A DNA stretch of 64,000 nt from Pectinatus frisingensis (GTDB lineage: Bacteria; Bacillota; Negativicutes; Selenomonadales; Selenomonadaceae), in contig NZ_WIQU01000007.1 of assembly GCF_015732285.1 (NCBI RefSeq), forward strand, positions 3,332 to 67,331, given 5' to 3'. A program made the translations under genes and the position numbers. Positions 8,572 through 19,265 of this stretch are shown piece by piece. The notes under the pieces are model-generated. The model saw nothing but the letters and a program-made list of their open reading frames with translations, searched no databases and was not told the DNA's origin. Within the stretch, counting starts at the first letter, position 1. Each line of letters begins with the position of its first letter.

Positions 8572-9618
8572 TTAAGCATGCAAATTATTTTTTGGATGGA
8601 ATATACCGATTTTTTTTGCCCCGTAAATAATGACCGATATTATAAATACCAATATTATAATACCGACATATTCATTGACCTGGGTAAGTGCTATCGCACT
8701 CACTCCCAAAAAACAGCTGAAAACATACATCAACAAGACAGCTTGTCTTTGTGTAAAGCCAAGATCCAAAAGACGGTGATGCAGATGTCCTTTGTCAGGT
8801 TTAAAAATAGGTACGCCGCCACGGTAACGCCTGATAATGGCAAAGGCTGTATCTAATATCGGCAGGCCAAGTGCCAGTATGGGAACGATAAGGGCAATTG
8901 TAGTAGCACTCTTTACGGCACCGATAATAGATACGCCCGCTAAAATAAACCCTAAAAACATACTGCCTGTATCTCCCATGAAAATACGGGCAGGATTAAA
9001 GTTATATTTTAAAAACCCTAAGGCTGAACCTACTAATGCTGCGGTAATAAACACAGTGAACATATCACCCTGCTGATAGGCAACCAATAGCAAAGTGATA
9101 GAGGCTATTGTAGATACACCTGCAGCTAATCCGTCCAGTCCATCGATTAAATTAACTGTGTTAGTCAATCCGACGATCCAAAAAACAGTAAATGGTAAAG
9201 ACAAGTATTCCAGAAATATCCAATCACCGAATGGATTGGATAAAAAATCAATACGCACATCAAAGGATACTAATATGCAGGCAGCAGCTATCTGGCCGAT
9301 AAGTTTGATTTTAGCAGGCAGGTTAGTATAATCATCAATTATTCCTACTATTACAATGAATGTGCCACCTATCAGAAGACCTAATAATTCGTTTATGTGC
9401 CCGGCTGTTATATCAGTGGTAAGAGATATAAAGACGACCGCAATAAGAAAACTAATATAAATACCCAGTCCTCCTAAACGCGGAATAGGCTGGTGATGTA
9501 CCTTCCTTTTATCGGGAGCGTCCATCGCTCCTGTTTTGATAGCAAATTTTATTATAACGGGTGTTATCAGCAGAACAATCACTAAAGCAATAATAAAGGC
9601 CAAAACCGAACTCGGCAT
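8572..9618 (-). CDS. wecA: Undecaprenyl-phosphate GlcNAc-1-phosphate transferase (WecA/TagO family)
   Basis: This 348-residue polytopic membrane protein transfers a sugar-1-phosphate to undecaprenyl phosphate, the first lipid-linked step of O-antigen-type or wall polysaccharide. Key motifs of the family are visible: MDAPDKRKVHHQPIPRLGGL (DDxxK-type region), GIIDDYTNLPAKIKL, NTVNLIDGLDGLAAG, FMGDTGSMFLGF and the cytoplasmic DKGHLHHRLLDLGF histidine motif. Around eleven hydrophobic segments fit. It sits between the dCMP deaminase gene and wecB. In a diderm Firmicute it probably initiates an envelope glycan. Confidence 0.92.
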   Translation of the reverse strand: MPSSVLAFIIALVIVLLITPVIIKFAIKTGAMDAPDKRKVHHQPIPRLGGLGIYISFLIAVVFISLTTDITAGHINELLGLLIGGTFIVIVGIIDDYTNLPAKIKLIGQIAAACILVSFDVRIDFLSNPFGDWIFLEYLSLPFTVFWIVGLTNTVNLIDGLDGLAAGVSTIASITLLLVAYQQGDMFTVFITAALVGSALGFLKYNFNPARIFMGDTGSMFLGFILAGVSIIGAVKSATTIALIVPILALGLPILDTAFAIIRRYRGGVPIFKPDKGHLHHRLLDLGFTQRQAVLLMYVFSCFLGVSAIALTQVNEYVGIIILVFIISVIIYGAKKIGIFHPKNNLHA

Positions 9619-9865
9619 CTTTACAGCGCACTTCCTTCACTATATGGCAGAAAATAAAATGTATTAGAGAATTCGCTGCGGCAACGGCTCTGTCTATATG
9701 AGCAATTTGCTGGCAATTAATCCCGAACACTGCTATTATCTTACCCCAATACAAGAAATATATCAATTAGTTTTTCTAAAATAAGAACCAAATGGCCCCT
9801 TATGCTGTCGGTTATTTAACATAAAAAGTGATAAATCAATCGACAGCGCAAAAGACCACTAAAAA

Positions 9866-10321
9866 TTAACAGATTTCCTGAGGTTTTTTTTCTACGACTG
9901 AACCGTCTGTTTCTAAATATACTACCTTGGCAATCATTGCATTGCAGATCATTCTTCGGCATAAAAGGCAGGGCTTACCGGAAGCCAGCGTACCATCTTC
10001 ATTATAGCCGACAATGTAAATCGTGGCATTTTGCATCTTCACCGGATCGGCAGCTATTATGGCGTTTTGTTCTGCATGGACAGCAACGCATAATTCATAG
10101 CGTTGTCCCTTGGGGACATGCTGGCGCTCACGTTCACATATTCCGGTATCAATACAGTTATCTTCGCCGCGCGGTGCACCATTGTAACCAGTGCTTATTA
10201 TTATTTTGTCTTTTACTATAATTGCTCCATAACGACGGCGAAAGCAAGTTGAACGTCTGCCTACAGCCTTGGCGATATCTAAAAAATATTCGGTCCAGTC
10301 AGGCCGATGATATTGATTCAT
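9866..10321 (-). CDS. dCMP deaminase (ComEB-like)
   Basis: This 151-residue zinc-dependent deaminase converts dCMP to dUMP for thymidylate synthesis. The catalytic signature is VHAEQNAI (zinc-ligand His and proton-shuttle Glu), with the second zinc half PCLLCRRM near residue 118, where family members have PCxxC; here PCLLC supplies both cysteines. GYNGAPRGEDNC near residue 50 is typical of the family. It lies downstream of upp, a frequent Firmicutes arrangement next to wecA/tagO. Confidence 0.92.
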   Translation of the reverse strand: MNQYHRPDWTEYFLDIAKAVGRRSTCFRRRYGAIIVKDKIIISTGYNGAPRGEDNCIDTGICERERQHVPKGQRYELCVAVHAEQNAIIAADPVKMQNATIYIVGYNEDGTLASGKPCLLCRRMICNAMIAKVVYLETDGSVVEKKPQEIC

Positions 10322-10351
10322 TGTTTACTCCAATTATAAATAAATGATAAA

Positions 10352-10990
10352 TTATAATGTACCAAATAGGCGATCACCGGCATCACCGAGTCCCGGTACG
10401 ATGTAGCCGTGTTCGTTGAGGCGTTCGTCTACTGAGGCAGTGTAAATTTTGATGTCAGGATGCATGTCGTTGATGGCTTTTATACCTTGGGGTGCAGAAA
10501 CTAAGCATAGATAGATAATGTGACGAGCACCTTTTGCTTTTAACAACGAAAGGGCCGCAGCCGCCGAACCACCGGTCGCCAGCATCGGGTCAACCACTAT
10601 TAAAGTGCGTTCAGCAACATCAGTAGGTAGTTTGCAGTAATATTCGATGGGTTTTAACGTTGCAGGGTCACGGTACATGCCAACATGACCGATTTTTATG
10701 GTAGGGATTAGCTTGACAATACCGTCAACCATTCCTAAACCGGCACGTAAAATGGGAATAAGTCCCATCTTTTTACCATCAAGGGTTTTGGATGTGCAGG
10801 TTGAGACCGGTGTTTTGATTTGAATATCGGTCAAAGGCAGGTCACGGGTTATTTCGTAAGCCATCAACATAGATATTTCTTCCAGTAATTCACGGAAATC
10901 TTTGGTGCCGGTTTCTTCCATTCGCATTAAGGTCAATTTGTGCTGGACAAGCGGATGGTCAATAACAGTTACATTCAAGTGATCAGTCAT
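10352..10990 (-). CDS. upp: Uracil phosphoribosyltransferase
   Basis: This enzyme salvages uracil with PRPP to give UMP. It has 212 residues, the usual length, with the PRPP-binding loop [15 protein letters not shown] (about 128-142), the N-terminal [13 protein letters not shown] and the C-terminal [12 protein letters not shown] uracil-binding loop. The start follows AAAGGAGCAATAAA. It is 18 nt downstream of glyA and likely cotranscribed. Confidence 0.96.
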   Translation of the reverse strand: MTDHLNVTVIDHPLVQHKLTLMRMEETGTKDFRELLEEISMLMAYEITRDLPLTDIQIKTPVSTCTSKTLDGKKMGLIPILRAGLGMVDGIVKLIPTIKIGHVGMYRDPATLKPIEYYCKLPTDVAERTLIVVDPMLATGGSAAAALSLLKAKGARHIIYLCLVSAPQGIKAINDMHPDIKIYTASVDERLNEHGYIVPGLGDAGDRLFGTL

Positions 10991-11008
10991 TTTATTGCTC
11001 CTTTTGTA

Positions 11009-12253
11009 TCAATATAAAGGATATTTTTCGCACAAAGACTTTACCTTGTCGGCAGCTTGTGTTCTTGTATTTTCGTCAGTAGGATTATCGAGCACCATGC
11101 CGATGATAGCAGCTATTTCACGCATATCGTCTTCTTTCAAACCACGTGTTGTAAGAGCCGGGGTGCCCAGTCGTATGCCGCTGGTTACAAACGGACTGAG
11201 TGGTTCGAATGGAATGGTATTTTTGTTGACGGTGATTCCGATATCATCAAGTATTTTTTCGGCTTCTTTGCCGGTAATGTTTTTGCTTCTAAGATCAACG
11301 AGCATTAAATGATTGTCTGTTCCGCCGGAAACGATGCGAAACCCGTTTTGAATCAAAGCTTCGGATAATGCACGGGCATTTTTTATTATTTGACGTTGAT
11401 ATTCTTTAAATTCATCACTAAGTGCTTCTTTAAAAGCAACGGCCTTAGCTGCTATTACATGCATTAAAGGGCCGCCCTGAGTACCAGGGAAAATAGCCTT
11501 ATTGAATTGTTTGCCAAATTCAGCGTCACGACATAATATGATTCCGCCGCGTGGGCCGCGCAGAGTCTTGTGGGTCGTTGATGTCACTACATCAGCATAT
11601 TCGATTGGATTGGGATGCAGCCCGGCAGCAACTAGCCCGGCAATATGAGCCATATCGACCATTAAATAGGCATTGACGTCTTTGGCTATTTCCGATAAAC
11701 GCTGGAAGTCGATGATTCTGGCATAAGCACTCGCACCGGCAACTATTAATTTAGGATGATGTTTTCTGGCTGATTCGTGCAATGCATCGTAATCAATACG
11801 TTCAGTTTCTTTATTTACACCGTAAGGAATAATATTAAAGTATGTACCGGAAATGTTGACCGGGCTGCCATGGGTGAGATGGCCGCCATCGGTGAGATTC
11901 ATTCCCATTATTGTATCACCTGGATTTAGAAGAGCAAAGTAAACTGCGGTATTGGCTTGTGCGCCTGAATGTGGCTGCACATTGGCATAAGATGCGCCGA
12001 ATAGTTTTTTTACACGATCAATAGCCAGCTGTTCAACGACGTCGACACATTCGCAGCCACCGTAATAACGCTTGCCAGGATATCCTTCAGCATATTTGTT
12101 TGTGAGTACGCTGCCCTGAGCCTGCATGACAGCGCGGCTTACAATATTTTCTGAGGCAATTAATTCCAATTTATTGCGTTGGCGGGCAAGTTCGGCATTG
12201 ATAGCATTGTTTACTTCTAAATCTACTTTCGATAAGTCATCTGTGAGATTCAT
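11009..12253 (-). CDS. glyA: Serine hydroxymethyltransferase
   Basis: This PLP enzyme interconverts serine and glycine with tetrahydrofolate as one-carbon carrier. The 414-residue protein shows the PLP-lysine motif [37 protein letters not shown] and [14 protein letters not shown]. The ATG at 12253 is chosen because AGGAGG lies 6 nt upstream; the ATG two codons earlier directly abuts that site. It lies between rpiB and upp, as in many Firmicutes. Confidence 0.96.
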   Translation of the reverse strand: MNLTDDLSKVDLEVNNAINAELARQRNKLELIASENIVSRAVMQAQGSVLTNKYAEGYPGKRYYGGCECVDVVEQLAIDRVKKLFGASYANVQPHSGAQANTAVYFALLNPGDTIMGMNLTDGGHLTHGSPVNISGTYFNIIPYGVNKETERIDYDALHESARKHHPKLIVAGASAYARIIDFQRLSEIAKDVNAYLMVDMAHIAGLVAAGLHPNPIEYADVVTSTTHKTLRGPRGGIILCRDAEFGKQFNKAIFPGTQGGPLMHVIAAKAVAFKEALSDEFKEYQRQIIKNARALSEALIQNGFRIVSGGTDNHLMLVDLRSKNITGKEAEKILDDIGITVNKNTIPFEPLSPFVTSGIRLGTPALTTRGLKEDDMREIAAIIGMVLDNPTDENTRTQAADKVKSLCEKYPLY

Positions 12254-12277
12254 GTACATCCTCCTAAAGTTTTAAGC

Positions 12278-12724
12278 TCACTGCCCATTTTCCAAAGCAG
12301 TAATTTTATTGACACGGCGTTCATGACGGCCGCCCAGAAATTTTTCTGTTACCCATACACGGACAATTTCTGAAGCCGGCCCGAAACTTATATCGCGGCC
12401 TCCCATAGATAATACATTGGCATTATTATGCTGGCGGGACATACGCGCTGTGAAGACATTATGGCAGAGCGCTGCCCTTATTCCCTTTATTTTATTGCAG
12501 GCAATAGAAATACCTATGCCGGTACCGCAAAGGGCAATACCTCTGTCTGCCTGGCCTGAAGTTATTTTTGAACAGACTTTTTCAGCAATATCCGGATAGT
12601 CCACCGAATCCGTATTATATGTGCCGACATCTTCGACGGTAATATCCTTGAATTCTGACAATACTTCTTTTACGTGTTCTTTTAATTCCAGTGCACCTTG
12701 ATCACAGCCAATAACAATTTTCAT
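12278..12724 (-). CDS. rpiB: Ribose 5-phosphate isomerase B
   Basis: This 148-residue enzyme interconverts ribose 5-phosphate and ribulose 5-phosphate in the pentose phosphate pathway. It has the N-terminal IGCDQGALELKEHVK motif, VDYPD, the catalytic-Cys segment GIALCGTGIGISIACNK and the ARMSRQHNNANVLSMGGR segment. It precedes glyA by 24 nt. A galactose-6-phosphate isomerase subunit is a related alternative, but the housekeeping context favours RpiB. Confidence 0.93.
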   Translation of the reverse strand: MKIVIGCDQGALELKEHVKEVLSEFKDITVEDVGTYNTDSVDYPDIAEKVCSKITSGQADRGIALCGTGIGISIACNKIKGIRAALCHNVFTARMSRQHNNANVLSMGGRDISFGPASEIVRVWVTEKFLGGRHERRVNKITALENGQ

Positions 12725-12844
12725 AGTCCAATATCCCGAAGGATATTTACACCACCTATCATTTTTAAAATAATTTTAACATAAACGATTATCTAATAGC
12801 AAATACTGGTAATTATTATTAATTATTTTTATATGCTGAAAGTA

Positions 12845-13882
12845 TTATACTGAAAGTATATTCTGTCCGCTGGCTTTTTTTAAGCGGTTCATAATGGCAA
12901 GTCCAATGCCTTTTTCCGTGGTGCCTTCAGCCAGAAGTATATCGACAGGTTTATCATCAAAGTAACGTAGGGCATTATAAAGATCAGCGGCAATATGAAA
13001 TAAATCATTCTGGCTTCCATAATCATATGAATATGAGTGCCGGAGCAGATTCGTCACTTCATGGCTGGCTATTATACCGACAGATTGGCCGGCCTTTTTG
13101 CATTTGGACAGTTCTTTGGTAAAGGCTGCGAGCATGTTTTCTTTGCGGCCTTTAAGTAAAATCATTGGGGCTTTAGGCGCATAGTGACGGTATTTCATGC
13201 CGGGAGCTTTGGGAACAGAATTTTTACCGGACAAAGCAGGGTCAACACGGACCTCGGGGAAAATTTCTTCCAACATTTCTTTAGTAATTGCTCCGGGCCG
13301 CAGTATGACTGGTATTGACTCAGTGCAGTCAACGATAGTAGATTCAACACCAAAATCAGAAGGGCCGCCATCCAAAATATACGGTATGCGTCCGTTCAAA
13401 TCATCATATACTGTTGCTGCTGTCGTAGGACTGGGACGGCCGGAAAGATTGGCACTGGGAGCGGCTATCGGCACGCCTGATAATGTGATCAGCTTTCTGG
13501 CAATGTCGTTATCAGGCATACGAACACCCACTGTAGACAGGCCACCGGTTATTCGATCAGGAACGGCAATTTTTTTGGGAACAATCATCGTTATTGGTCC
13601 GGGACAAAAAGCAGCCATTATTTCCATTGCCATATGCGGAACTTTATCAGTTATCATTGCTAACATTTTGATACTGTCAATATGTAGTATAAGTGGATTA
13701 TCGGAGGGACGTCCCTTGGCAGCATAAATTTTGGCTGCCGCTTTTTCGTCAAGCCCGTTTGCACCGAGTCCATACACTGTTTCAGTAGGGAAAGCTACTA
13801 AATCACCATTTTTTATCGCTTGTGCAGCAACTGACAACTTTTCATCTGTCGCTGTATCCATTTTTAATATTTTTGTTTCCAT
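12845..13882 (-). CDS. tsaC: L-threonylcarbamoyladenylate synthase (Sua5/YwlC type)
   Basis: This enzyme makes threonylcarbamoyl-AMP for the t6A37 modification of tRNAs. The 345-residue length is the long Sua5 form: a YrdC domain (about 1-200; VAFPTETVYGLG, STVGVRMPDND, APSANLSGRPSPT, GVESTIVDCT) plus a C-terminal Sua5 domain after the PGMKYRHYAPKAP linker. METKILKM at 13882 behind AGCGGGTGAT is preferred to the upstream ATG at 13939. It overlaps the prmC 3' end by 19 bp, so the two are coupled. Confidence 0.92.
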   Translation of the reverse strand: METKILKMDTATDEKLSVAAQAIKNGDLVAFPTETVYGLGANGLDEKAAAKIYAAKGRPSDNPLILHIDSIKMLAMITDKVPHMAMEIMAAFCPGPITMIVPKKIAVPDRITGGLSTVGVRMPDNDIARKLITLSGVPIAAPSANLSGRPSPTTAATVYDDLNGRIPYILDGGPSDFGVESTIVDCTESIPVILRPGAITKEMLEEIFPEVRVDPALSGKNSVPKAPGMKYRHYAPKAPMILLKGRKENMLAAFTKELSKCKKAGQSVGIIASHEVTNLLRHSYSYDYGSQNDLFHIAADLYNALRYFDDKPVDILLAEGTTEKGIGLAIMNRLKKASGQNILSV

Positions 13883-14772
13883 AGTATGATCACCCGCTCG
13901 ATTCCTGCTAAATCTTTTAATATTTCGTATTTTCCCCAACCGTTTTTTTGTGCCATTTCCTTTATGGCAGCAGACTGGCCGATGCCAAATTCACAAGCCA
14001 AAGCTCCATTATCAGTAAGAAAACGGCTGCTGTCATTTATAAGCCGGCGATAAAAACCAAGGCCGTCATTATTGTCAGTTAAAGCATTAGCCGGTTCGTA
14101 CTTGCGGATCTCCGGTTCTAATTTGTCCATATCACTGAGTGGGATATAAGGAGGATTTGAAATGATGAGGTCAAGTTTATTAAAATCGTTCTGTTCATAT
14201 AATGGAGCTAATAAATCTCCTTGAAGAAATTTGATTTTATCACTGACCTGAAAAATTTCAGCATTGGTTCTTGCTATAATTAATGCTTCTTTTGAAATAT
14301 CGACGGCACAACCGGAAAAGTTATTGCGCAGTTTGGCCAGTGATATGGCAATAGCACCGCTGCCTGTTCCGATGTCGGCAAAATTAACTGTCTTATAATC
14401 AGAAAATTTATTTATTGCAGTTTCTACCAATAATTCTGTTTCAGGGCGCGGTACTAAGACAGCACTGCTGACTTTAAAGGTCAGTCCCATGAATTCTTTT
14501 TGACCGGTAATATAAGCAACCGGTATCCGGGCAGCCCGTTTTTTTATTATGTTGCGGAAGGCTGTCAGTTCATTTTCCTGTAAGGGTTCATCAAAATGTA
14601 CATATAAGTATATGCGTTCTTTCTGCAGTAAATATGCTAATAAAACTTCTGCATCCAGACGTGGCGAGGAAATTTTTTTTTCAGTGAAATAAGCTTGGGT
14701 CCATTTTAAAATACTGCCAATAGTCCACACTTTAGAATTATTGGACTGTCTTATGGTTTTTGTCATAATCAT
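13864..14772 (-). CDS. prmC: Release-factor glutamine methyltransferase PrmC
   Basis: PrmC methylates the Gln of the GGQ motif in peptide release factors, using S-adenosylmethionine. The 302-residue protein has a helical N-domain and a Rossmann methyltransferase domain with [15 protein letters not shown] and the catalytic [11 protein letters not shown] motif. Its first ATG overlaps the prfA stop by 4 bp (ATGA); a second ATG two codons on is also possible. Coupling to prfA matches its substrate. Confidence 0.95.
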   Translation of the reverse strand: MIMTKTIRQSNNSKVWTIGSILKWTQAYFTEKKISSPRLDAEVLLAYLLQKERIYLYVHFDEPLQENELTAFRNIIKKRAARIPVAYITGQKEFMGLTFKVSSAVLVPRPETELLVETAINKFSDYKTVNFADIGTGSGAIAISLAKLRNNFSGCAVDISKEALIIARTNAEIFQVSDKIKFLQGDLLAPLYEQNDFNKLDLIISNPPYIPLSDMDKLEPEIRKYEPANALTDNNDGLGFYRRLINDSSRFLTDNGALACEFGIGQSAAIKEMAQKNGWGKYEILKDLAGIERVIILWKQKY

Positions 14773-15836
14773 TTAACCTGTTGCAGTTTTTCTGCCTGTT
14801 CGGTAGTTATGAGCGCAGCTATTATCTCGTCAAGTTCACCGTTTAAAATGCTGTCTAATTTGTGTAGTGTAAGTCCGATACGATGATCTGTCACACGTCC
14901 CTGCGGAAAATTATAAGTTCTTATTCTTTGGCTTCTGTCACCTGAACCGACCTGGCTTTTCCTATCGGCAGCTATTTGGTCATGACGGGACTGCTGCGCT
15001 GCGTCATTTAATCTGGCCCGCAGCACTCGCATGGCTTTTTCTTTGTTTTTTAATTGTGATTTTTCATCCTGGCACTGTACTACTATGCCGGTGGGAAGAT
15101 GGGTTATACGGATGGCCGATTCTGTTTTGTTTACGTATTGGCCGCCGGCGCCACTGGCTCTGTAAGTGTCTATCCGTAAATCAGCTGGTTTTATATCAAT
15201 TTCAACATCTTCAACTTCCGGCAAGACAGCTACCGTAACAGCCGAAGTATGTATTCGTCCGCTTGATTCGGTTGCGGGTACGCGCTGGACACGATGTGTT
15301 CCACTTTCGTATTTCAGCCGGCTGTAAGCACCATGGCCTTCGATACTGAAAGATATTTCCTTGAACCCACCAAGTTCCGTGGGGTTGGAATCCAGAATTT
15401 CGGCCTTCCAGCCTTTTGATTCTGCATATCTGGAATACATGCGAAATAAATCACCGGCAAATAATGCCGCTTCTTCACCGCCTACACCACCGCGTATTTC
15501 GATTATTACGTTTTTGTTGTCATTGGGATCTTTAGGGAGAAGTAATATAGGCAGTTCCGTTTCGAAAGATTCTTTTGATATCTCTAATGAAACTATTTCT
15601 GTTTCTAATAGTTGTTTAAATTCATCATCGATTTCTTCAGTCAGCATGGCCTTATTTTCTTTTAATTCACGAATTACCCGCTTATAATCACGATACTTGC
15701 TGACAATTTCGCTTAAGGCGGCATGTTCCTGGCTATATTTTTGCCAACGGGGCATATCGGCTAAAATCGTCGGATCGCTGATGAGTGATTCTAATTCCCG
15801 ATATTTTCCTTCGATGGCATCTAACTTGTCGAACAC
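14769..15836 (-). CDS. prfA: Peptide chain release factor 1
   Basis: RF1 reads UAA and UAG and triggers peptide release on the ribosome. The 355-residue protein contains the catalytic [16 protein letters not shown] loop (about residues 224-239), the upstream [20 protein letters not shown] segment that bears the PAT-type stop-codon tripeptide, and [17 protein letters not shown]. It is followed by its modifying enzyme gene prmC and preceded by the DUF1385 gene, a common Firmicutes order. Confidence 0.97.
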   Translation of the reverse strand: MFDKLDAIEGKYRELESLISDPTILADMPRWQKYSQEHAALSEIVSKYRDYKRVIRELKENKAMLTEEIDDEFKQLLETEIVSLEISKESFETELPILLLPKDPNDNKNVIIEIRGGVGGEEAALFAGDLFRMYSRYAESKGWKAEILDSNPTELGGFKEISFSIEGHGAYSRLKYESGTHRVQRVPATESSGRIHTSAVTVAVLPEVEDVEIDIKPADLRIDTYRASGAGGQYVNKTESAIRITHLPTGIVVQCQDEKSQLKNKEKAMRVLRARLNDAAQQSRHDQIAADRKSQVGSGDRSQRIRTYNFPQGRVTDHRIGLTLHKLDSILNGELDEIIAALITTEQAEKLQQVK

Positions 15837-15861
15837 AGACTACAATCCTTTCTTTATAAAA

Positions 15862-16800
15862 TCAATTATTATCGGCGGGGCAGACAAATGATGGACTGGC
15901 TGCATTGGATGCTTCGGAAGTTTCTGCCTTTTCTTCGACAAGAACAGCTTCCACTGCCTTGACAGCAACCTCGATCATCGCATAGTCAGGTTCCCTGGTC
16001 GTAAGTCTTTGCAGCCAAAGGCCTGGCAGAGTTGCTAAATGTATTATACGATTGTCTGAACGAGCCGAAAGGCGGATGATTTCATAAGATATGCCGGCAA
16101 TGACCGGCAATAAAATTATTCGGGACAATATCCGGTATAATAAATCAGGCCAGCCGAGAAAAGCGAATGCCACGATACTGACAAGCATCACAATAAGTAA
16201 AAAAGATGTACCGCAGCGCGGATGAAAGCGTGGAAATGGTTTTATGTTTTCTGGCAGCAGCGGGACACCGGCCTCATAAGCAAATATAGTTTTGTGTTCA
16301 GCACCGTGATATTGGAACACGCGATAAATGTCTTTTATACGTGATATTGCATAAATATATAAAAGAAATATCAACAGGCGCAGTATTCCTTCTCCAAGAT
16401 TCCGATAAATTGGGTTATCAGTGGGGAAAAATTTGGCAGCGGCGGTGGGGATTACGATGAATAAAATAACTGCTGCCGCTAATGATACTAAGATGGTGAC
16501 GGCCATGTCTTTGTCAGAAAGCTTATCTTCTTCCTCTTCACCGGCCATTTTAGCTGAGTATGATAATGATTGCATGCCAATCACCAAGGATTCTGCCAAT
16601 GACAAAATGCCGCGCAGAAAAGGTTTTTTTAAAATAGGATATTTGTCACCAAATGAATTTACCGGACTCCTTTTTATGCTGATCTGTCCGGACGGTTCAC
16701 GCACTGCCGTAGCCACGTATTTGGGACCGCGCATCATGACACCCTCAATGACAGCCTGTCCGCCCACGGTCATTTTAGTGCAGTCTTTTTGCCCCATCAT
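15862..16800 (-). CDS. DUF1385 family membrane protein (YqhQ-like)
   Basis: This 312-residue protein of unknown biochemical role is conserved across Firmicutes next to prfA. The N-terminus has the family hallmark VGGQAVIEGVMMRGP; further on are FQYHGAEHKTIFAYE and FPRFHPRCGTSFLL, with four to five hydrophobic segments between about residues 100 and 240. The conserved His, Glu and Cys residues suggest a metal site, but this is inference. It lies between rpmE and prfA on the same strand. Confidence 0.88.
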   Translation of the reverse strand: MMGQKDCTKMTVGGQAVIEGVMMRGPKYVATAVREPSGQISIKRSPVNSFGDKYPILKKPFLRGILSLAESLVIGMQSLSYSAKMAGEEEEDKLSDKDMAVTILVSLAAAVILFIVIPTAAAKFFPTDNPIYRNLGEGILRLLIFLLYIYAISRIKDIYRVFQYHGAEHKTIFAYEAGVPLLPENIKPFPRFHPRCGTSFLLIVMLVSIVAFAFLGWPDLLYRILSRIILLPVIAGISYEIIRLSARSDNRIIHLATLPGLWLQRLTTREPDYAMIEVAVKAVEAVLVEEKAETSEASNAASPSFVCPADNN

Positions 16801-16908
16801 AACACTCCTTTTGCGGGGATTTTCTGATAGATATATGTATCAAATGATAAAATTTGTCTTATATATAAATGTAGCAGAGCATTTCTGCTCTGCCGCCCAT
16901 AACAAATA

Positions 16909-17118
16909 TTATTTTTTCCCGTAACGTTTGTTAAATTTTTCAATTCTACCACCGGCAGCAGATTCACGCTGACGCCCCGTATAAAACGGATGGCATTTTG
17001 AGCAGACATCCACACGAAGTTCTTCTTTTACCGAGCCAGTCTTGAAAGTATTGCCGCAGCCACAGATTACTGTTGCTTCTTTATAATCAGGATGTATTCC
17101 TTGTTTCATATAATGCAC
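16909..17118 (-). CDS. rpmE: 50S ribosomal protein L31 (zinc-binding form)
   Basis: This 69-residue ribosomal protein is the zinc-containing type: ICGCGNTF near residue 18 and [16 protein letters not shown] near 37-52 supply the cysteines. The terminal lysine-rich tail (FNKRYGKK) is usual. It heads the minus-strand housekeeping run before the DUF1385 gene and prfA. The start codon is preceded by GGAGAAATGAGGTGC. Confidence 0.96.
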   Translation of the reverse strand: MHYMKQGIHPDYKEATVICGCGNTFKTGSVKEELRVDVCSKCHPFYTGRQRESAAGGRIEKFNKRYGKK

Positions 17119-17269
17119 CTCATTTCTCCTAAACTATCAGCTCCTAATTATAGCACACCACTTTAGTTGTTGCAACATTATTGATGGGAGTAAAAGAGTC
17201 TTCTATTAGTATGGGGAATATGTTAAAATGCAAAAAGAAAATAAAATTTATTTCGCCCGGGGTAGAATA

Positions 17270-18550
17270 ATGAAACGATATGGTAAGGTTTTAATACTGC
17301 TGGTTTTGCTTATTTTTGTCCTTACATCAATTGTGTCTGCTCAAAAGGATAATGATGCAAAGATACAGTATGTCAGCGCACTGATGTCAATGACAGCATA
17401 TGATGATAAATTCAGCAATATTGCCAAGGATACTTTGGCAACATACGGCTGGAAATTTGAATTTTTTCAGGAAAAATCTAATAATGCGTCGGCAAAATTT
17501 TTTATAGCACATAATAAAAAATTTATTCCGGGAGAAGATTCTTATTTACTGGCGATACGCGGTACGAGTGATTTACGTGACGTTTCGAACGATGTCAAGA
17601 TATCATTAGTTCCATTTGGCGGGAAAACACCGGCAGAATTTATGAATTTTGCTATGCGTTCACCCTCCCCTGATTTGCCAATGGTTCACAGCGGATTTAA
17701 TAATTACGTCCAGACGGCACTTTTTACGGCTTTGCCTAATGGCGTGATGCTGGGAGATAATCTGGCACATATTCTGAAAAATAATCCGGCGGCACATCTT
17801 TATATCACTGGGCATAGCCTGGGAGGAGCTGCAGCCGTTCTGGCAGCTGCCCGTTTTATTAGCCTTGGCAGCAGGCCTGAGCAGATAAGTGTGATTACTT
17901 TTGGTGCTCCGGCTGTTGGAAATGAACTATTTGCCCAAAATTATGGAGAGAAACTAAATTTGGCAAGAATAGTAATGGCGGGTGATCCAATTCGTAATTT
18001 AGCGCAAATTTTTAATTCCAATTATAAATTGTTTGGCACAGAGATTAAATATCCATCATTATTATCATATGATGATAAACTGCGGCATAAAATATTGCTA
18101 TATGTGGATATGAGCCTGCGCAGATATTATGACAGCAAAGTAAAAGACCAGGCTGTATATGCAGAAAATGGGGCAGGAATACTGTTTGTCCGACCTGTTT
18201 TTCATTTGCCATCTGAACAGGTAGAAGAAAAAAATGATTTTTATATGCGGCGTGTCATACAGGATGACATTACCCATTATATAAAAAATACTGATTGGAT
18301 TGATGATGATCGGCTGGTCACATCGGGAACTCATAAATATGTGGTGCACACAGACGTGACGGTGGAAAGACAAAAATATGCAAAAAACAGTTATTACACG
18401 GCGATCGCATATACTGTTTATAATGCCCGGGGACAGTTGGCGGCTTCTTTTGCAGCGGCTGATGATACTGAGGAGCTAACACCTATTGAAGCTGTTCTTT
18501 ATAATAATATCAAGCTGCGGGATAATCTTATAGAGGCATTGCAAAAATAA
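17270..18550 (+). CDS. Secreted class 3 lipase-like alpha/beta-hydrolase
   Basis: The 426-residue protein starts with a signal peptide (MKRYGKVLILLVLLIFVL, cleavage near VSA) and has the class 3 lipase nucleophile motif ITGHSLGGAAAV, preceded by an LAIRGTSDLRDVSNDV segment typical of the family. After the hydrolase domain (about 20-270) an additional ~150 residues have no clear assignment. It should act outside the inner membrane, in the periplasm of a diderm. The ATG at 17270 is preceded by GGGGTAG; an in-frame ATG at 17228 would hide the signal peptide. The lipid substrate is unknown. Confidence 0.85.
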   Translation: MKRYGKVLILLVLLIFVLTSIVSAQKDNDAKIQYVSALMSMTAYDDKFSNIAKDTLATYGWKFEFFQEKSNNASAKFFIAHNKKFIPGEDSYLLAIRGTSDLRDVSNDVKISLVPFGGKTPAEFMNFAMRSPSPDLPMVHSGFNNYVQTALFTALPNGVMLGDNLAHILKNNPAAHLYITGHSLGGAAAVLAAARFISLGSRPEQISVITFGAPAVGNELFAQNYGEKLNLARIVMAGDPIRNLAQIFNSNYKLFGTEIKYPSLLSYDDKLRHKILLYVDMSLRRYYDSKVKDQAVYAENGAGILFVRPVFHLPSEQVEEKNDFYMRRVIQDDITHYIKNTDWIDDDRLVTSGTHKYVVHTDVTVERQKYAKNSYYTAIAYTVYNARGQLAASFAAADDTEELTPIEAVLYNNIKLRDNLIEALQK

Positions 18551-18557
18551 AAAAATA

Positions 18558-19130
18558 TCAATCTTCAATGCCTTTACGGGCGGGAACACCTTTGTCATAA
18601 TAGTGTTTTATTAATTTCATTTCGGTTACTAAATCTGCTTTGGCAATAAGCCAATCCGGAGCATTTCGCCCGGTGCAGACAATTTCTGTATTTTTGGGTA
18701 CATTTTTTAGTAAATTTTCTATAAGTCGGCGTTTTGCCAGTCCGAAAAAAAGAGCTGTATTTATTTCGTCAAGTATGACAATGTCAAATTTCTGGGATAT
18801 TATAGCTTGTTCAGCAGCTATAATACCTTCTTCAATTAATTTGATGTAGTCGGCAGGCGGATTTCCTTTGGGATAGATGACAACATCATCAGTCAGGGCG
18901 GCAGCAGCTTTTGGGTCAATCATTCCTTCTTCAGCTATGAAATATGGTTTCCCGCTGGTTTTTAATACAAGCTGTGGTGAAAAACGTTGTAAAACGTTTT
19001 GTTCACTATAAGCCAGGCTTTTCATGAATTGGGCAAAATATACCCTCATACCGGCACCAATAGCCCGTATGGACAGGCCAATTGCCGCAGTGGTTTTTCC
19101 TTTTCCATTGCCTGTATATATTTGTAACAT
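18558..19130 (-). CDS. Cob(I)alamin / cobyrinic acid a,c-diamide adenosyltransferase (CobA/BtuR family)
   Basis: This enzyme attaches the 5'-deoxyadenosyl group of ATP to reduced corrinoids, giving adenosyl forms. The 190-residue protein begins MLQIYTGNGKGKTTAAIGL, with the characteristic P-loop GNGKGKT, and has the family Walker B-type ILDEINTALFFGL. The ATG at 19130 follows TTGGAG; the longer in-frame start is rejected. It is convergent with the lipase gene (7 nt apart). With CbiZ, the BtuF-like protein and two cobalamin riboswitches in the window, it fits an organism that salvages corrinoids. Confidence 0.9.
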   Translation of the reverse strand: MLQIYTGNGKGKTTAAIGLSIRAIGAGMRVYFAQFMKSLAYSEQNVLQRFSPQLVLKTSGKPYFIAEEGMIDPKAAAALTDDVVIYPKGNPPADYIKLIEEGIIAAEQAIISQKFDIVILDEINTALFFGLAKRRLIENLLKNVPKNTEIVCTGRNAPDWLIAKADLVTEMKLIKHYYDKGVPARKGIED

Positions 19131-19265
19131 AATAACACTCCAATCTGATAAATTTAAATGATAACACAATTATACAGCAAAGAATTGTAATTAAGGTAGG
19201 ATTTATTATTCTTATCAAGAATATATATAGTTACATGATTAGATAATAATTAAGGGGGCTTATAA